A DNA stretch of 64,000 bases from Streptomyces typhae (GCF_009755605.1 NZ_WPNZ01000005.1:310001-374000); one strand, 5' to 3'; numbered from the stretch's first letter, positions 51,276 through 60,900 are shown. Notes: a model not told the origin generated them from the sequence alone. Numbers and translations are program-made.

Positions 51276-51818
51276 ATGCGTACCAGGACCATGCCGCCCG
51301 GCAGTCCGCTCACCGGAGTTGCCGTGTCCGTCGTCGTCGCACTGGCGGCAGTCGCCGGTTGCGGCAGCGGCCAACAGGGGACCGGAAGCGACACGGATGC
51401 GCTCGCGGACCGTGCTCGGCGGGTCGCGGAGGCCTGGGACGGCGCCACCGCCGCCCCAGCGGCCGTGCCATCGATCGGATCGGCCGCCGACGTCCCCGGC
51501 CATCCGCTCCACCGACTGGTCCGAGCGGCCCCGGACGGGCGTTCGGTGACCGTGGTGGCCCTCCACGGGGCCTGCGACGCCGGTGCCTCGGTGGGCAGCC
51601 TGGAGACCGGCGGCAGCGTCGTGCTGTGGAGCTCCGTCAAGGGCCGCGAAGAGACCGGCGACTGCACCAAGCAGGTGCGGACGCAGCGAAAGACGGTGAA
51701 GTTGGACCGTCCCGTGGGTGGCCGTTCTCTGCTGGACGCGCGCACCGGCAGGCCGATCCCCCAGAGCCTGTCCGGCGCTGTCGAAAATGCTGTCGAGGAG
51801 GGCCTCCGCACGCCGTAG
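51276..51818 (+). CDS. Putative lipoprotein, function unknown
   Basis: 180 residues. The signal LTGVAVSVVVALAAVAGCGSG contains a lipobox (AVAGC), so the mature protein should be lipid-anchored to the outer face of the membrane. The rest (SVTVVALHGACDAGASVGSLETG and GDCTKQVRTQRKTVKLDRP) has two more cysteines and no motif I know. ATG 51276 follows GAGGGAGG. It ends nine bases before the next gene, so the two are likely cotranscribed. Confidence 0.75.
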   Translation: MRTRTMPPGSPLTGVAVSVVVALAAVAGCGSGQQGTGSDTDALADRARRVAEAWDGATAAPAAVPSIGSAADVPGHPLHRLVRAAPDGRSVTVVALHGACDAGASVGSLETGGSVVLWSSVKGREETGDCTKQVRTQRKTVKLDRPVGGRSLLDARTGRPIPQSLSGAVENAVEEGLRTP

Positions 51819-51827
51819 GCTGCTGCC

Positions 51828-52640
51828 ATGCCGGACTCGGAGCTGCAGCGGATCATGTCCTTCCAGTCGGCCTTCGCCCGCCGTCAGGCGGCCCGTGTCG
51901 TCGACGTGCCGGGCGGGTTCGCCGTGTACGACGACGCCTTCGCCCACTCCCGGGGGAACAACCAGGTCTTCATCGACCTGACCGCAGGCGAGGGAACTGC
52001 CGGCGGAGGAGCTGCCGGTGTCGGCACCGTCGACTTCGACGCGGTGCCCGGCATCGCGGAGGAGGCGTTGGGGCATCTGCCGCACCGGCTCGTCACCGTC
52101 TTCGACGACGAAGCCGGAAGGGCGTGCGCGGATCCGCTGATCCGCGCCGGATACAGCCACTCCAGCTTCCTCGTCATGCTGCACGCGGGCCCGGTCCCGG
52201 TCCCGGACCAGGGCGCCGCCCAGGAGGTGGACCTCGACGTGCTGCGGGTCCCGCTCGCCCGACGGTGGCGCAGCCTCCTGCCGGATGTCGGCGAGGAAGT
52301 CATCCACCACCTCGTCGAGCGCCGCGAGGCCCGCCACCGCGGCGCCGACGTCGTCCAGTTCCTCGGTGCCCGGACGGAGGACGGCGAGATCGCCTCGTGG
52401 GCCGACCTCTACCTGGACCCGGCGACCGGCACGGCCCAGATAGAGGACCTGATCACCTCGGAGGCCCATCTCAGGCGCGGCCACGCCGACGCCGTCCTCT
52501 CCACCGCGCTGCGCCGGGCCGTCGACAAGGGCTGCACGACCCGCTTCCTGACGGCAGACGCGGACGACTGGCCGCGGCGGTGGTACGAGCGCCGCGGGTT
52601 CACCGCCATCGGCCGCTCCCACTGCTTCCAGCGCGGCTGA
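51828..52640 (+). CDS. GNAT-family acetyltransferase
   Basis: 270 residues. The acetyl-CoA region is EAHLRRGHADAVLSTALRRAV and the C-terminal WPRRWYERRGFTAIGRSHCFQRG is the usual GNAT beta-bulge segment. The N-terminal half (GGFAVYDDAFAHSRGNNQVFID) belongs to a streptomycete subgroup of unknown substrate. A Gly/Ala/Thr repeat-like stretch (GEGTAGGGAAGVGT) lies near residue 60. Confidence 0.78.
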   Translation: MPDSELQRIMSFQSAFARRQAARVVDVPGGFAVYDDAFAHSRGNNQVFIDLTAGEGTAGGGAAGVGTVDFDAVPGIAEEALGHLPHRLVTVFDDEAGRACADPLIRAGYSHSSFLVMLHAGPVPVPDQGAAQEVDLDVLRVPLARRWRSLLPDVGEEVIHHLVERREARHRGADVVQFLGARTEDGEIASWADLYLDPATGTAQIEDLITSEAHLRRGHADAVLSTALRRAVDKGCTTRFLTADADDWPRRWYERRGFTAIGRSHCFQRG

Positions 52641-52688
52641 CGGCCCCTCAGCCCTGCCTCTCTGCCCAGTCCCTCAGCCCTTTTCCCC

Positions 52689-54140
52689 TCAGTCCTCCGA
52701 GGGCCGCACGATCTGCCACTCCTGGTCGTCGGTGTTGGAGCAGGTGAACAGGGTCAGGTGGGCGCCCTCACCGCCGGTGCTGTAACCCGCCACGTCCAGG
52801 CACTCGTTGTTGCTGGCGTAGTTGCGGATCCAGTACTTGCCGCTCTTCTGCTTGTCGAGCCACCACATCTGGTTGTCGGCGGTCGTGCCCTCGCAGTCGT
52901 ACTCCAGGATCGGCGACCTGGTGGGCTGCGCCCCGTAGTCCGGCAGGTCCACGCACTTGCGGTCCTCGCCGTTGCGGATCTGGAAGAGGGCCGTGCCGCC
53001 GGGACCCCGCTTGCGGTACTTGACCTCCAGGTCCCACCGCTGCCCGTCGGCGCTCTCGTCGCAGGCGGACTGCACCACCCGGCCCGCCGACTCGGAGTCG
53101 GCCGCGGGCAGGGCCGCGCACATCTTGGTGGTCGGATTGCGCAGCATGATGTCGGAGGCGGGCAGCAGCTTCCGGGGCTTCTTCTTCTTTTTCCGGGACT
53201 CCTCGCCTCCGCCGCCCCCGCCTCCGCCTCCGCCGCTGTCCTTCTTCTCGTCATCCTCGTCCGGCGGGTCCTCCTCGGTGGACTTCTCCGCCTCGGGGGA
53301 CTTCGGCTCCTCGGGCTGCTCGGAGGGCTTGGGCGGCTTCAGCGACGGTGACGGCGGCAGGGCGTTGGCGGCGGCCTGCGGCTGCTCCCGGGCAGCGCTG
53401 GAGACCTTGGGTTTGTACGCGATCCACAGCATGACGAAGGTGAGGGCGAGCGCCAGGAAGACGCCGAGGAAGGTGGCGAGCCAGCGCGGCAGGAAGGTCC
53501 GCTGCACATAGGTGCCCTCGACGTCGAGCGGCGCCACGCCCGACCGCTTCACCGCGAGGGTGTACGGCCGCTCCTGCTTGGACCCGAACCAGATGATCTC
53601 CCGGGGCCGCAGCGTGGCCTTCACGAACGCGGCCCGGCCGGGCTCGATCTGCACGTTGCCCGGCTGGATGTCGTACGAGAGCTGCTCGCCGTTGTCGCTG
53701 CCGCTCAGCGACGCGGTCACCTTGGTGTTGCCGAGGTTGTCGACGGCCAGCTTCGGCCGGCCCCGGAGGCGGCCCTTGACCGTCGGCGGCACCAGCTCGG
53801 CCCGCACCTCGGTGAACGACGCGATCGTCAGGTTCCCCTCGGGGACGGTCACCGCGTCCGGGTGCTCGGTCGGGGTGATGCGTATCGCGTACGCGTTCGG
53901 GCCGGCCGTCGCGTCGGGCGTGCGGGGCGGGGCGAGGGTGAGTTCCACCGTTCCCGTCGTGCCCGGGTAGAGCCGTAGCGAGGGCGGCTCCACGGTGATC
54001 CACTGCGCGAGGGCGCCGACGGGCTCGAAGCGGTACTCGTCGACCACGTCACCGGTGTTGCGCAGACGCAGTCGCACGGTCGTGCTGCTGCCCGGCTCCA
54101 CCGTGGCCGATGCTGGTTCAAGAGAGGTCCAAAGGCTCAC
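52689..54140 (-). CDS. Membrane-anchored ricin-lectin protein
   Basis: 483 residues. The first 200 contain immunoglobulin-like beta repeats (MSLWTSLEPASATVEPGSST and LYPGTTGTVELTL). One membrane helix follows (WLATFLGVFLALALTFVMLW), then a Pro/Glu/Lys/Gly linker with a glycine run and a Lys run. The C-terminal 140 residues form a ricin-type beta-trefoil with QxW-like motifs (DGQRWDLEV, DNQMWWLD, DDQEWQIV). It lacks a signal peptide, so the N-terminal part is probably cytoplasmic and the lectin domain outside. It likely binds a glycan at the surface. Confidence 0.75.
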   Translation of the reverse strand: MSLWTSLEPASATVEPGSSTTVRLRLRNTGDVVDEYRFEPVGALAQWITVEPPSLRLYPGTTGTVELTLAPPRTPDATAGPNAYAIRITPTEHPDAVTVPEGNLTIASFTEVRAELVPPTVKGRLRGRPKLAVDNLGNTKVTASLSGSDNGEQLSYDIQPGNVQIEPGRAAFVKATLRPREIIWFGSKQERPYTLAVKRSGVAPLDVEGTYVQRTFLPRWLATFLGVFLALALTFVMLWIAYKPKVSSAAREQPQAAANALPPSPSLKPPKPSEQPEEPKSPEAEKSTEEDPPDEDDEKKDSGGGGGGGGGGEESRKKKKKPRKLLPASDIMLRNPTTKMCAALPAADSESAGRVVQSACDESADGQRWDLEVKYRKRGPGGTALFQIRNGEDRKCVDLPDYGAQPTRSPILEYDCEGTTADNQMWWLDKQKSGKYWIRNYASNNECLDVAGYSTGGEGAHLTLFTCSNTDDQEWQIVRPSED

Positions 54141-54298
54141 TGCTCGACGCTATGGCAGCGGCGGGGGACGGGCAGCGGCCTTAGAGGCAGACCGGGTTGC
54201 CCCGGTGGGCAGGCCGGTCGCCCCGGAGTTCATCCGGTGCCTCGGGGTCTCGGCGCCGGTACGTGGACGCCGCCGGGTGCGCTCCGAGCCCTCGCAGG

Positions 54299-54766
54299 TC
54301 AGCGTGTGGTCTGGCGGATCGCTCCGGCGTCCAGGCCGCTGGGGTCGCCGGGGGTGGAGTCCAGGACATCGAGACCGAGGAGGTTGATCTCCAGGGCATC
54401 CTCACCGGCGGGCCGGCGGGTGCCGCTCGGCGTGGTGTCCGTCGCGCCGGTGAGGTCCGTCGCGGTGTCCCTCGCGGTGCCCGTCGTCGTGTCCGTCGCG
54501 CTGCCCGTCGTGGTGCTGGGGTCGGTGCTCTTGGGGACGTTCTGGTCGAGCTGCGGCGGCTTGAGGGAGTCGATGAGCTTGGTCACGACACCGGTGAGCC
54601 CGTTGAGGACACCGCCGAGGCCGTTCCCGGGGTCGGGTGCGGGGTCGGCGGGCTGCTCCTGAGCGGTGGCGGGAGCGGCGGGGGCCGCCGCGGCGGCGGT
54701 GCTGGTCCCCAGGACGGCGAGTGAGGCGATGAGGGCGGTCGCGGCGGCGCGAGGCAGAGCGGACAT
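54299..54766 (-). CDS. Small secreted Thr/Asp-rich protein
   Basis: 155 residues. MSALPRAAATALIASLAVLGTSTAAAAA is a Sec signal peptide. Then come a Pro/Ala segment, GLGGVLNGLTGVVTKLIDSLKPP and a low-complexity Thr/Asp stretch (TTTGSATDTTTGTARDTATD). No domain is recognised; homologues in Streptomyces are annotated as hypothetical secreted proteins. AAAGG precedes ATG 54766. Confidence 0.7.
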   Translation of the reverse strand: MSALPRAAATALIASLAVLGTSTAAAAAPAAPATAQEQPADPAPDPGNGLGGVLNGLTGVVTKLIDSLKPPQLDQNVPKSTDPSTTTGSATDTTTGTARDTATDLTGATDTTPSGTRRPAGEDALEINLLGLDVLDSTPGDPSGLDAGAIRQTTR

Positions 54767-55095
54767 GGCAACGGTGCCTTTCGATAGCGGGTCGACAGCG
54801 GGCGTGTCCCTCAACAGGCTGGGTGCCGACCATCGCCTGTGCCACTCCGCGAGGGCCAGCCGGGTCCCGGGGTGCACGGCCGGTCCTCGTACCCGAGCCG
54901 CACGAAGCTGGTGTGGAGCCCGCGCCAAGGCCGCACGGGGGAGCTCCGGGGCCGCGCGCCGGAGGCACCGCCGGGGCCGGGCGCGCGGAGCAGTGGTCCG
55001 TGTCGAAACCAGTTCGCCCCCTGGCCGGTGTCCCCGCGTTTCGTGGGTATACGGTCCGGGTGAAACAGGACTGCTTGGGAAACAAGGCGGACCGC

Positions 55096-55548
55096 ATGTA
55101 CGAGATGGTGGCCATGGACGATCGGGAGTCGCTGGTCAGCGACGTCCTCTCGGTGTCGGCGGCGTTCGAGGACAGCGAGGACATCGGGGCTGCCCGGGAT
55201 CTGTCCCGGGGCTTTCTGGCCGATGTGCAGGCCGTGCTGGGGCGGCCGGTGTCGGGCCGGGCGCTTGGCACGGTGCAGCTGGTGGTCAGCGAGCTGGTGA
55301 CCAACGCCCGCAAGTACGCGCCGGGGCCGTGCCTGCTGTCGCTGGAGATCCAGGACGGCGCCGTCGCCGTGGCCGTGTGGGACAGCAGTACGGCGCTGCC
55401 CGCGATCCTGCCGCCGGATCCGGCGCGGGTCGGCCAGCACGGCCTGGAGATCGTCATAGCTGTCAGCCAGAGCTTCGCGGTGCGCCGCGAGCCGGTGGGC
55501 AAGCGCATCACCGCGGTCGTCGCGCTGGCCGACGGCCCCGCCGGCTGA
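55096..55548 (+). CDS. RsbW-like serine kinase / anti-sigma ATPase
   Basis: 150 residues of the HATPase_c type. The N box is LVVSELVTNARKYAPG, the G1-like motif VAVWDSSTALP and the G2 region GQHGLEIVIAV. Streptomyces has dozens of such single-domain proteins that bind sigma factors or phosphorylate anti-anti-sigma proteins. ATG 55096 sits behind AAGGCGGACCGC. A GGGTAT hexamer 46 bases upstream resembles the -10 box of SigB-type promoters, so control by a stress sigma factor is possible. Confidence 0.82.
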   Translation: MYEMVAMDDRESLVSDVLSVSAAFEDSEDIGAARDLSRGFLADVQAVLGRPVSGRALGTVQLVVSELVTNARKYAPGPCLLSLEIQDGAVAVAVWDSSTALPAILPPDPARVGQHGLEIVIAVSQSFAVRREPVGKRITAVVALADGPAG

Positions 55549-55582
55549 CCGGAGCGGCGTCCGGTCGGCCGGCGGGCCCGGG

Positions 55583-55810
55583 TCAGGCGGCGAGGAGGGA
55601 GTCGTCCTCGGTACGAGCGCCGGGAAGCTGGTGCCGGGCGGCGATCAGAGCGGCGTCGATGTCACGGGTGCCGGTCGACACGCACAGCGTGTAGGCGACG
55701 TCGTCCATCCGCTGCCGTGCTTCCGCGGTGCCCTTCTCAGCGTGCAGGGTGCGCAGCGTCTCGTACTGCTCGATCAGGTTCTTCAGCACGGCGGGGTGTG
55801 CCATGAGCAT
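55583..55810 (-). CDS. DUF5133 small protein
   Basis: 75 residues. MLMAHPAVLKNLIEQYETLR and MDDVAYTLCVSTGTRDIDAAL are typical of the DUF5133 family, found in Streptomyces and of unknown function. GAGGGAGATACCC precedes the ATG. It converges on the RsbW-like gene, a neighbour combination consistent with stress-response functions. Confidence 0.85.
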   Translation of the reverse strand: MLMAHPAVLKNLIEQYETLRTLHAEKGTAEARQRMDDVAYTLCVSTGTRDIDAALIAARHQLPGARTEDDSLLAA

Positions 55811-56116
55811 GGGGTATCTCCCTCTTCGCCTCTAATCGCACGGGTTCATGCAGGCACCTTGTGCCCGGGGTCCCCGCCGTCATTCCCCGGTCTTTCCGTG
55901 ACCTCGGCAACACGCTCCGAAAGCTTCGGCGCCGTCCCCGAGGTGGTGCCGTGGCCCGCCAACGAGCCGCCGCCTGCGGTCCTGCACTCCTCGGCAGGCG
56001 GCCGACACGGGACCGGTGGACCGCATGCCGTCCTGACAACCCCGTCGCATAACCTCGTGCCGTACGACGTGGGGAGGTCGCCGGATGCCACACGTGTCCA
56101 CGGTGAGGAGGCAAGG

Positions 56117-57094
56117 GTGCTCGGAAGCGGCACGCGGTTGCTCGGGGGCGCCATGGCCGTGGTGTGCCTGCTGCTCGTCGGCCCCAGCGCACCGAGCGGC
56201 GTCCTCTGGGCCAGGTCGCTGCCCGTCGGAGACGTCAAGGACGCCGTGCCGAACCGGGTCGCGACATGGAACATCTGCAACCCCTGCGACGAGAACAACG
56301 TCGGCAGGGCCGCGGAGATCGCCGCGTACGCGCCCCAGGTCGTCGGCCTCCAGGAAGCGTGCGTGCGGGACGTGGAGCGGATCCGGGACTACCTGAAGCA
56401 CCTGCACGGGCTCGTCTACCACGTCGAGTACGGGTCGGTCCTGCGCAAGCGCAGCCGCTGCGGAGGCTGGCCGTGGAGCCCCGGCGCCTTCGGGCAGGCG
56501 ATCCTCTCGGCGGCGCCGATGACGGACCGCGTGAACGTGGAGTACCCCGACGGCGGCTCCGAGGACCGTGGATACATGGCCGTCACCACCCGCGTGGGCG
56601 GAAAGCCCGTCCGCGTGTTCAACACCCACCTCGCCCAACGGCGCCAGGAAGCCGTCCGCGCGGGCCAGACCCGCGTTCTTGCCGCTGCGGTCGCACGCCA
56701 CGAGCGTGCGATCGTCCTCGGCGACTTCAACGCCGTACCCGACACGCCTGAACTCGCACGGATGTGGGCCCTCGCCACCGACGCGGACCCCCAGTGCCTG
56801 CCCGCGCCCACCGGGTCCGGCACCGGCACCTGCGAACCGACCACCGACTGGCACCTGAAGTTCGACTACGTCTTCCTGCGGGACTTCACCGCGATCGAGC
56901 AAGGGGTGCGCCCGTCCGCGTACTCGGACCACCACTTGGTGCACACGGACGTGGCGCCCACGCGCCAGAGCCGTCGGCGCGGGGCGGGAGAGAGGGTGAC
57001 GACACGCCCCACGCCTCCCGCCTCGGTCACCGCCCGCCGCCGCCGAACTGCGGCGGCATCCCGCCGTTGTCGGCCAGGTACTGCAGGACGGTGA
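56117..57094 (+). CDS. Secreted endonuclease/exonuclease/phosphatase-family protein
   Basis: About 325 residues. An N-terminal hydrophobic segment (LLGGAMAVVCLLLVGPSAPSG) suggests export. The catalytic fold is clear: VATWNICNP (Asn), VVGLQEA (metal-binding Glu), VFNTHLAQR, IVLGDFNAVPDTPEL (Asp/Asn) and SDHHLVHTDV (catalytic Asp-His). The family cuts phosphodiesters in nucleic acids or lipids. GAGGAGG precedes GTG 56117. The last 25 residues lie antisense to the next gene's 3' end (68-base overlap) and look non-conserved, so the ancestral stop may have been lost. Confidence 0.82.
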   Translation: MLGSGTRLLGGAMAVVCLLLVGPSAPSGVLWARSLPVGDVKDAVPNRVATWNICNPCDENNVGRAAEIAAYAPQVVGLQEACVRDVERIRDYLKHLHGLVYHVEYGSVLRKRSRCGGWPWSPGAFGQAILSAAPMTDRVNVEYPDGGSEDRGYMAVTTRVGGKPVRVFNTHLAQRRQEAVRAGQTRVLAAAVARHERAIVLGDFNAVPDTPELARMWALATDADPQCLPAPTGSGTGTCEPTTDWHLKFDYVFLRDFTAIEQGVRPSAYSDHHLVHTDVAPTRQSRRRGAGERVTTRPTPPASVTARRRRTAAASRRCRPGTAGR

Positions 57095-59762
57095 CGACGG
57101 CCGCTGCCTGGGCGAGGACCCACGCGAGCTGAACGGACATGTAACGCATCTGGTAGACGGACCGCAGCAGGCTCAGCCTGCCCCGCCAGTAGGGGTGTTC
57201 GCCGCGGAACGTTTCCAGGTCCATCATCAGGCCGGTCAGGGTGAGGACGAGAAGTATGGCCATCGCCCCGAAGGCCAGAGCGGTCTGCTCCTCGCCGAGA
57301 CCCCAGTTGCCCAGGGCGAACACGCCGATGGGCGCGGCGTAGGCGAGGGCGAGCGGGATGGCCTTGACCGGGCCGCGCCGCCCGGGGAGTTCCTGCCAGA
57401 GCGCCCCGAACAGGAACCCGGCGGCCGCGTACCCCACCTGCCACAGCACGAGTTGGGTGAGGACGTCCGGCAGGCCGAGACGGTCGTACAGGGTGCCGGT
57501 CAGCGCCTCGCCGCGGAGCTGGTTCGTCCAGACGAGGCCCGCGCTGAGCGGCAGGGCGATCGGCTGGGTGAGGCGCGCCGCCTTGACGCCGTTCTCCCAC
57601 CAGGTGCGGCAGGGCCCGAGCGCCAGCGCTGCGTCCACCACGGAGACACCGCTGGGGAGCCGGTCGGGCCGTCCGGCCGCCGTGCGCCAGCGGTGGAGTC
57701 GGCGCAGCCGCGTTTCCAGGTCCCGCCGCGACGTCCCTTCGTCGGGCTGTCCCTGGTCCAGGCGCCGCAACTGGGCGTGCAGCTCCCGGTGACGGCGCGC
57801 CCGGTCGAGCAGCCCGGCACGGTGGGACGCCGACAACGCGGTGCCGAGCGGCTCCCCCGACCTGTCGAGAGGCCGAGCCGCCACCGCGCGGCCGCGGGTC
57901 AGACGCAGGACGGACGCGAGCGCGACGAGGTAGAGGAAGAACCAGCACCACACGAACGCGCCGCTGGCTGTGTACACGCCGAGGTCCATGGCCGCCATGA
58001 CGGGGAAGAGGAGCAGGAGCAGCAGCCGGTCGGCGCCCTGGGGGCCGCGGCGTGCGAGGCTGTCGGCCGCCGTGCCGGCCACACGGCTGCGCAGCACCGC
58101 GAGGACGGCAAGGCCGGTGGGAACCCACAGCATCGCGAACCACCACCAGCGCGCGTTGGGGGTGAACCACAGCAAGTTGTTGCGGAGGTCGGAGCGATGC
58201 CACCCCCCGTAGTCGGGCGCCCCCATGTGCGGCGAGAGCCAGCTGGCCCGGTTCCAGTCCCGTTCGGAGGCCACCAGGTAGCACACGCCGATGACCGCGA
58301 CGACAGCGAGGACTCCACCGATCAGGGGCCACGGCCGCGGCCGCGCGCGCCGGTTCGGGCGCAGGCCCCCGTCGACCAGCAGGCGGCGCACGGCCGCCGC
58401 TCCGCCCAGCAGGGGAAGCGCGAACGAGCAGACCCCGGCGACCACCACTGCCGCCACGGTCCAGCCGCCGGGGGAGCCCGGCCGCACGAACCGCCCGGGG
58501 TCGAAACCCCCCACCGCCCACAGCACGGCGGGCACCACGGCACCCGCACCGAGCACACCGCCCGTCAGAGCGAGCCAGCGGGGCACCCGTGCGAAGTAGA
58601 GCAGCACGGCACCGGCCACCGCGGACGTCAGCCAGGCCCACGGGGCATGGACGGCTTGCGCGTCCCACTCCTCGGAGGCGTCACCGCCGAAGGCACCGAT
58701 CGCGCCCAGGTAGATATCGGGACCTCGTACGACGACGCTGACGACCAGGAGCGCCAGACTCCAGCCGCGCAGGTTGGCGACGGCTCGCTGCTCGACCGGA
58801 TCGGGTACGCCGTGCCGGGGCAGGACCCTCAGCGCGTACCACAGGGTCAGGACGAGGGCCACGGTCCACAGGAGGCCGCCGGCCGCGTCGAACGCCGCGT
58901 ACGGCGACGAGTCGTCCTGCGCCGAGAAGGAGCGGGGCCACGAGGGCTCGACCCGGACGGCGACCGCCGGTGCTCCCACGGCGGTGTCGGACGGCCAGAC
59001 CAGGACACTTCGGCCCTTGTCCGTGCCGGCTCGCGGCGCCGTGGCGCCGGTTCCCGGTGCCGTGTCCCCGTCCGGGTCCACGCCGTCCGCCGCGGCCGAC
59101 AGGGCGCCCGGTCGGCCCGGGTCCACGGTGACCTGCTCCCACCAGGCGGACTTCAGAGCGGCGGGCGGCGTCAAGCGGAGCGTCCAATGGGCCTTGCCCA
59201 CGTCCAGGGTCCAGGGGCCGACGGGGAAGGAGCCCTCCTGGTCGACCCAGGCATGGGCGACCAGGCGGACCCGCAGCCATTCGTCACGGGATGTCCGCAC
59301 CCCGGTGGGATCCGCGGTGGGCGTCACCTCCGGCTCCGCGGACCGCCACTCCTCCCAGCGTGTGTCCAGGCCGCTCATGCTGCCGCGGGCCAGACACCGC
59401 ATGGCCTTCCGGTAGGCGTCGGAGTCCTTGCTCAGCAGCAACTCGTCCGCGTACGTCCACGACATCGGCACCGTGAGCGTCACCGTGCTGAACACCTTGG
59501 AGTAGGTGCGGTCGTCGTGGTCGATACGTGCCTCCGCCTGGACGCGAGTCGCTCGCAGCCCGGCCGAAGCGCAGATGTCGTCGGACGCGGCAGCTGCGGG
59601 TGCCGCGAGGCACACACTCAGGAGCCACATGCAGGGCAGGGTGGTAAGAACGAGCCCAGGAAGCCTGCGGAGCCCGGGAAGCCCAGGAAGCCTGGGGCGT
59701 GCGCGCCACGTTCCTCGCCCACCGCCCTGCCATGAGATGAACCATCTGCACCATGCCGCCAC
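57027..59762 (-). CDS. Large multi-pass membrane protein of unknown function
   Basis: 911 residues. A hydrophobic segment ending LAAPAAAASDD looks like a signal peptide, but its N-region is unusually long (36 residues, LPGL repeats). About 230 extracytoplasmic residues follow, then some 12 membrane helices in two blocks separated by a basic cytoplasmic stretch (DRARRHRELHAQLRRLDQG and RRDLETRLRRLHRW). I recall such proteins as a streptomycete DUF6185 type, but this is unconfirmed. Start GTG 59762 is the first good candidate; no close alternative keeps the signal. Confidence 0.7.
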   Translation of the reverse strand: MAAWCRWFISWQGGGRGTWRARPRLPGLPGLRRLPGLVLTTLPCMWLLSVCLAAPAAAASDDICASAGLRATRVQAEARIDHDDRTYSKVFSTVTLTVPMSWTYADELLLSKDSDAYRKAMRCLARGSMSGLDTRWEEWRSAEPEVTPTADPTGVRTSRDEWLRVRLVAHAWVDQEGSFPVGPWTLDVGKAHWTLRLTPPAALKSAWWEQVTVDPGRPGALSAAADGVDPDGDTAPGTGATAPRAGTDKGRSVLVWPSDTAVGAPAVAVRVEPSWPRSFSAQDDSSPYAAFDAAGGLLWTVALVLTLWYALRVLPRHGVPDPVEQRAVANLRGWSLALLVVSVVVRGPDIYLGAIGAFGGDASEEWDAQAVHAPWAWLTSAVAGAVLLYFARVPRWLALTGGVLGAGAVVPAVLWAVGGFDPGRFVRPGSPGGWTVAAVVVAGVCSFALPLLGGAAAVRRLLVDGGLRPNRRARPRPWPLIGGVLAVVAVIGVCYLVASERDWNRASWLSPHMGAPDYGGWHRSDLRNNLLWFTPNARWWWFAMLWVPTGLAVLAVLRSRVAGTAADSLARRGPQGADRLLLLLLFPVMAAMDLGVYTASGAFVWCWFFLYLVALASVLRLTRGRAVAARPLDRSGEPLGTALSASHRAGLLDRARRHRELHAQLRRLDQGQPDEGTSRRDLETRLRRLHRWRTAAGRPDRLPSGVSVVDAALALGPCRTWWENGVKAARLTQPIALPLSAGLVWTNQLRGEALTGTLYDRLGLPDVLTQLVLWQVGYAAAGFLFGALWQELPGRRGPVKAIPLALAYAAPIGVFALGNWGLGEEQTALAFGAMAILLVLTLTGLMMDLETFRGEHPYWRGRLSLLRSVYQMRYMSVQLAWVLAQAAAVVTVLQYLADNGGMPPQFGGGGR

Positions 59763-59882
59763 CAGGCCCCCCGAGACACTCGCTCCACCTCAGCCGCTTG
59801 CTGCGCCTCAGCGTGCCCTCCGGTTTCTGACGGAGCCATACGTCAAAGGGGGTCGAACAATGATCGAATCCGGTGCGGCCAG

Positions 59883-60857
59883 TCACTCGTAGCAGGAGAC
59901 GATCGCGGCGGCCCGTTGGCGCAGCGAGTCGCGCAACCACTGCGGGGCCAGGGCCTCCGCGCTCGTGGCGAGCTGCCACAGCGCCCACTCGGCGTGGCGC
60001 GCGTCCTGGAAGGTCGCTTCGAGGCGCAGCCGGCCGTCGGCACCGGGTACGTCGGCTTCTTCGGCGCGGACGGACAGCGCGGTGTCCGCCAGTTCCTGGC
60101 GCCGCGCCGGATCCACCCGTACCAGGACGGTGACCTGGTCGCCGCCGGCGCGGAAGCGCGTGCTGCGTTCCTGCCAGGTCCGGTCCAGGTCGACCCGGTC
60201 CGGCCGCTGCGCCGGTTCGGTGAGTTCCTCGGCGGCGGAGACGCGGGACAGCCGGTAGGTGCGGTCGGCGCCGGACCTCGTGGCCAGCAAGTAGCCCTGG
60301 CCGCGGACGGTGACCAAGCCGATGGGGTCCACCGTGCGCCACTTCGGGTCCTGGCCCACGGCGGCGTAGCGGATGCGCAGCTTGTGTCCGTCGAACACCG
60401 CGCGCAGGACCTCGGCCACGACGGCGTCAGGAACGTCCTCGGGGTCGAGGCGGCGCGAGAGGAGGTCGGTCTCCGGATCGACGAGCAGACGCTGGGCCGC
60501 ACCGGCCGCCGTGGCCCGACAGCTCTCGGGCAGCGCGTCCACCACCTTGCGCATGGCCGAGGCGAGCGCCGCACCGAGGCCGAACGCCTGCGCGCCGCGC
60601 CGCGATCCGGCGACCAGCAGGGCGAGTGCCTCGTCGTGGTTCAGCCCCGTGAGTTCGGTCTGGAAGCCGGGCAGCAACGCGAACCCACCGTTGCGGCCGC
60701 GCTCGGCGAAGACCGGGACACCGGCGGCGGACAGCGCCTCGATGTCGCGCAGCACGGTGCGCGTGGACACCTCCAACTCGCGGGCCAGCGCGGCAGCGGA
60801 CATCCGGCCGTGCTGCCGCAGCAGCAGCACCAGCGATACCAACCGGTCGGCGCGCAT
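59883..60857 (-). CDS. YafY-type WYL-domain transcriptional regulator
   Basis: 324 residues. N-terminal winged helix-turn-helix: MRADRLVSLVLLLRQHGRMSAAALARELEVSTRTVLRDIEAL. The central WYL domain includes IRYAAVGQDPKWRTVDPIGLVTVRGQGYLLA, and a WCX extension follows. WYL domains sense nucleic-acid or small ligands. It is divergent from a SnoaL-like gene with an inverted repeat between, so that gene is its likely target. Confidence 0.88.
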   Translation of the reverse strand: MRADRLVSLVLLLRQHGRMSAAALARELEVSTRTVLRDIEALSAAGVPVFAERGRNGGFALLPGFQTELTGLNHDEALALLVAGSRRGAQAFGLGAALASAMRKVVDALPESCRATAAGAAQRLLVDPETDLLSRRLDPEDVPDAVVAEVLRAVFDGHKLRIRYAAVGQDPKWRTVDPIGLVTVRGQGYLLATRSGADRTYRLSRVSAAEELTEPAQRPDRVDLDRTWQERSTRFRAGGDQVTVLVRVDPARRQELADTALSVRAEEADVPGADGRLRLEATFQDARHAEWALWQLATSAEALAPQWLRDSLRQRAAAIVSCYE

Positions 60858-60873
60858 GGGAAAACTCTACTGG

Positions 60874-60900
60874 AATACGTGACAAAGGGTGTCGTGTATT
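60874..60900. promoter_or_regulatory. Candidate WYL-regulator operator (inverted repeat)
   Basis: AATACGTGACA and TGTCGTGTATT form 11-base arms (9 matching) around AAGGG, between the divergent WYL and SnoaL-like starts and close to both. Confidence 0.6.
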
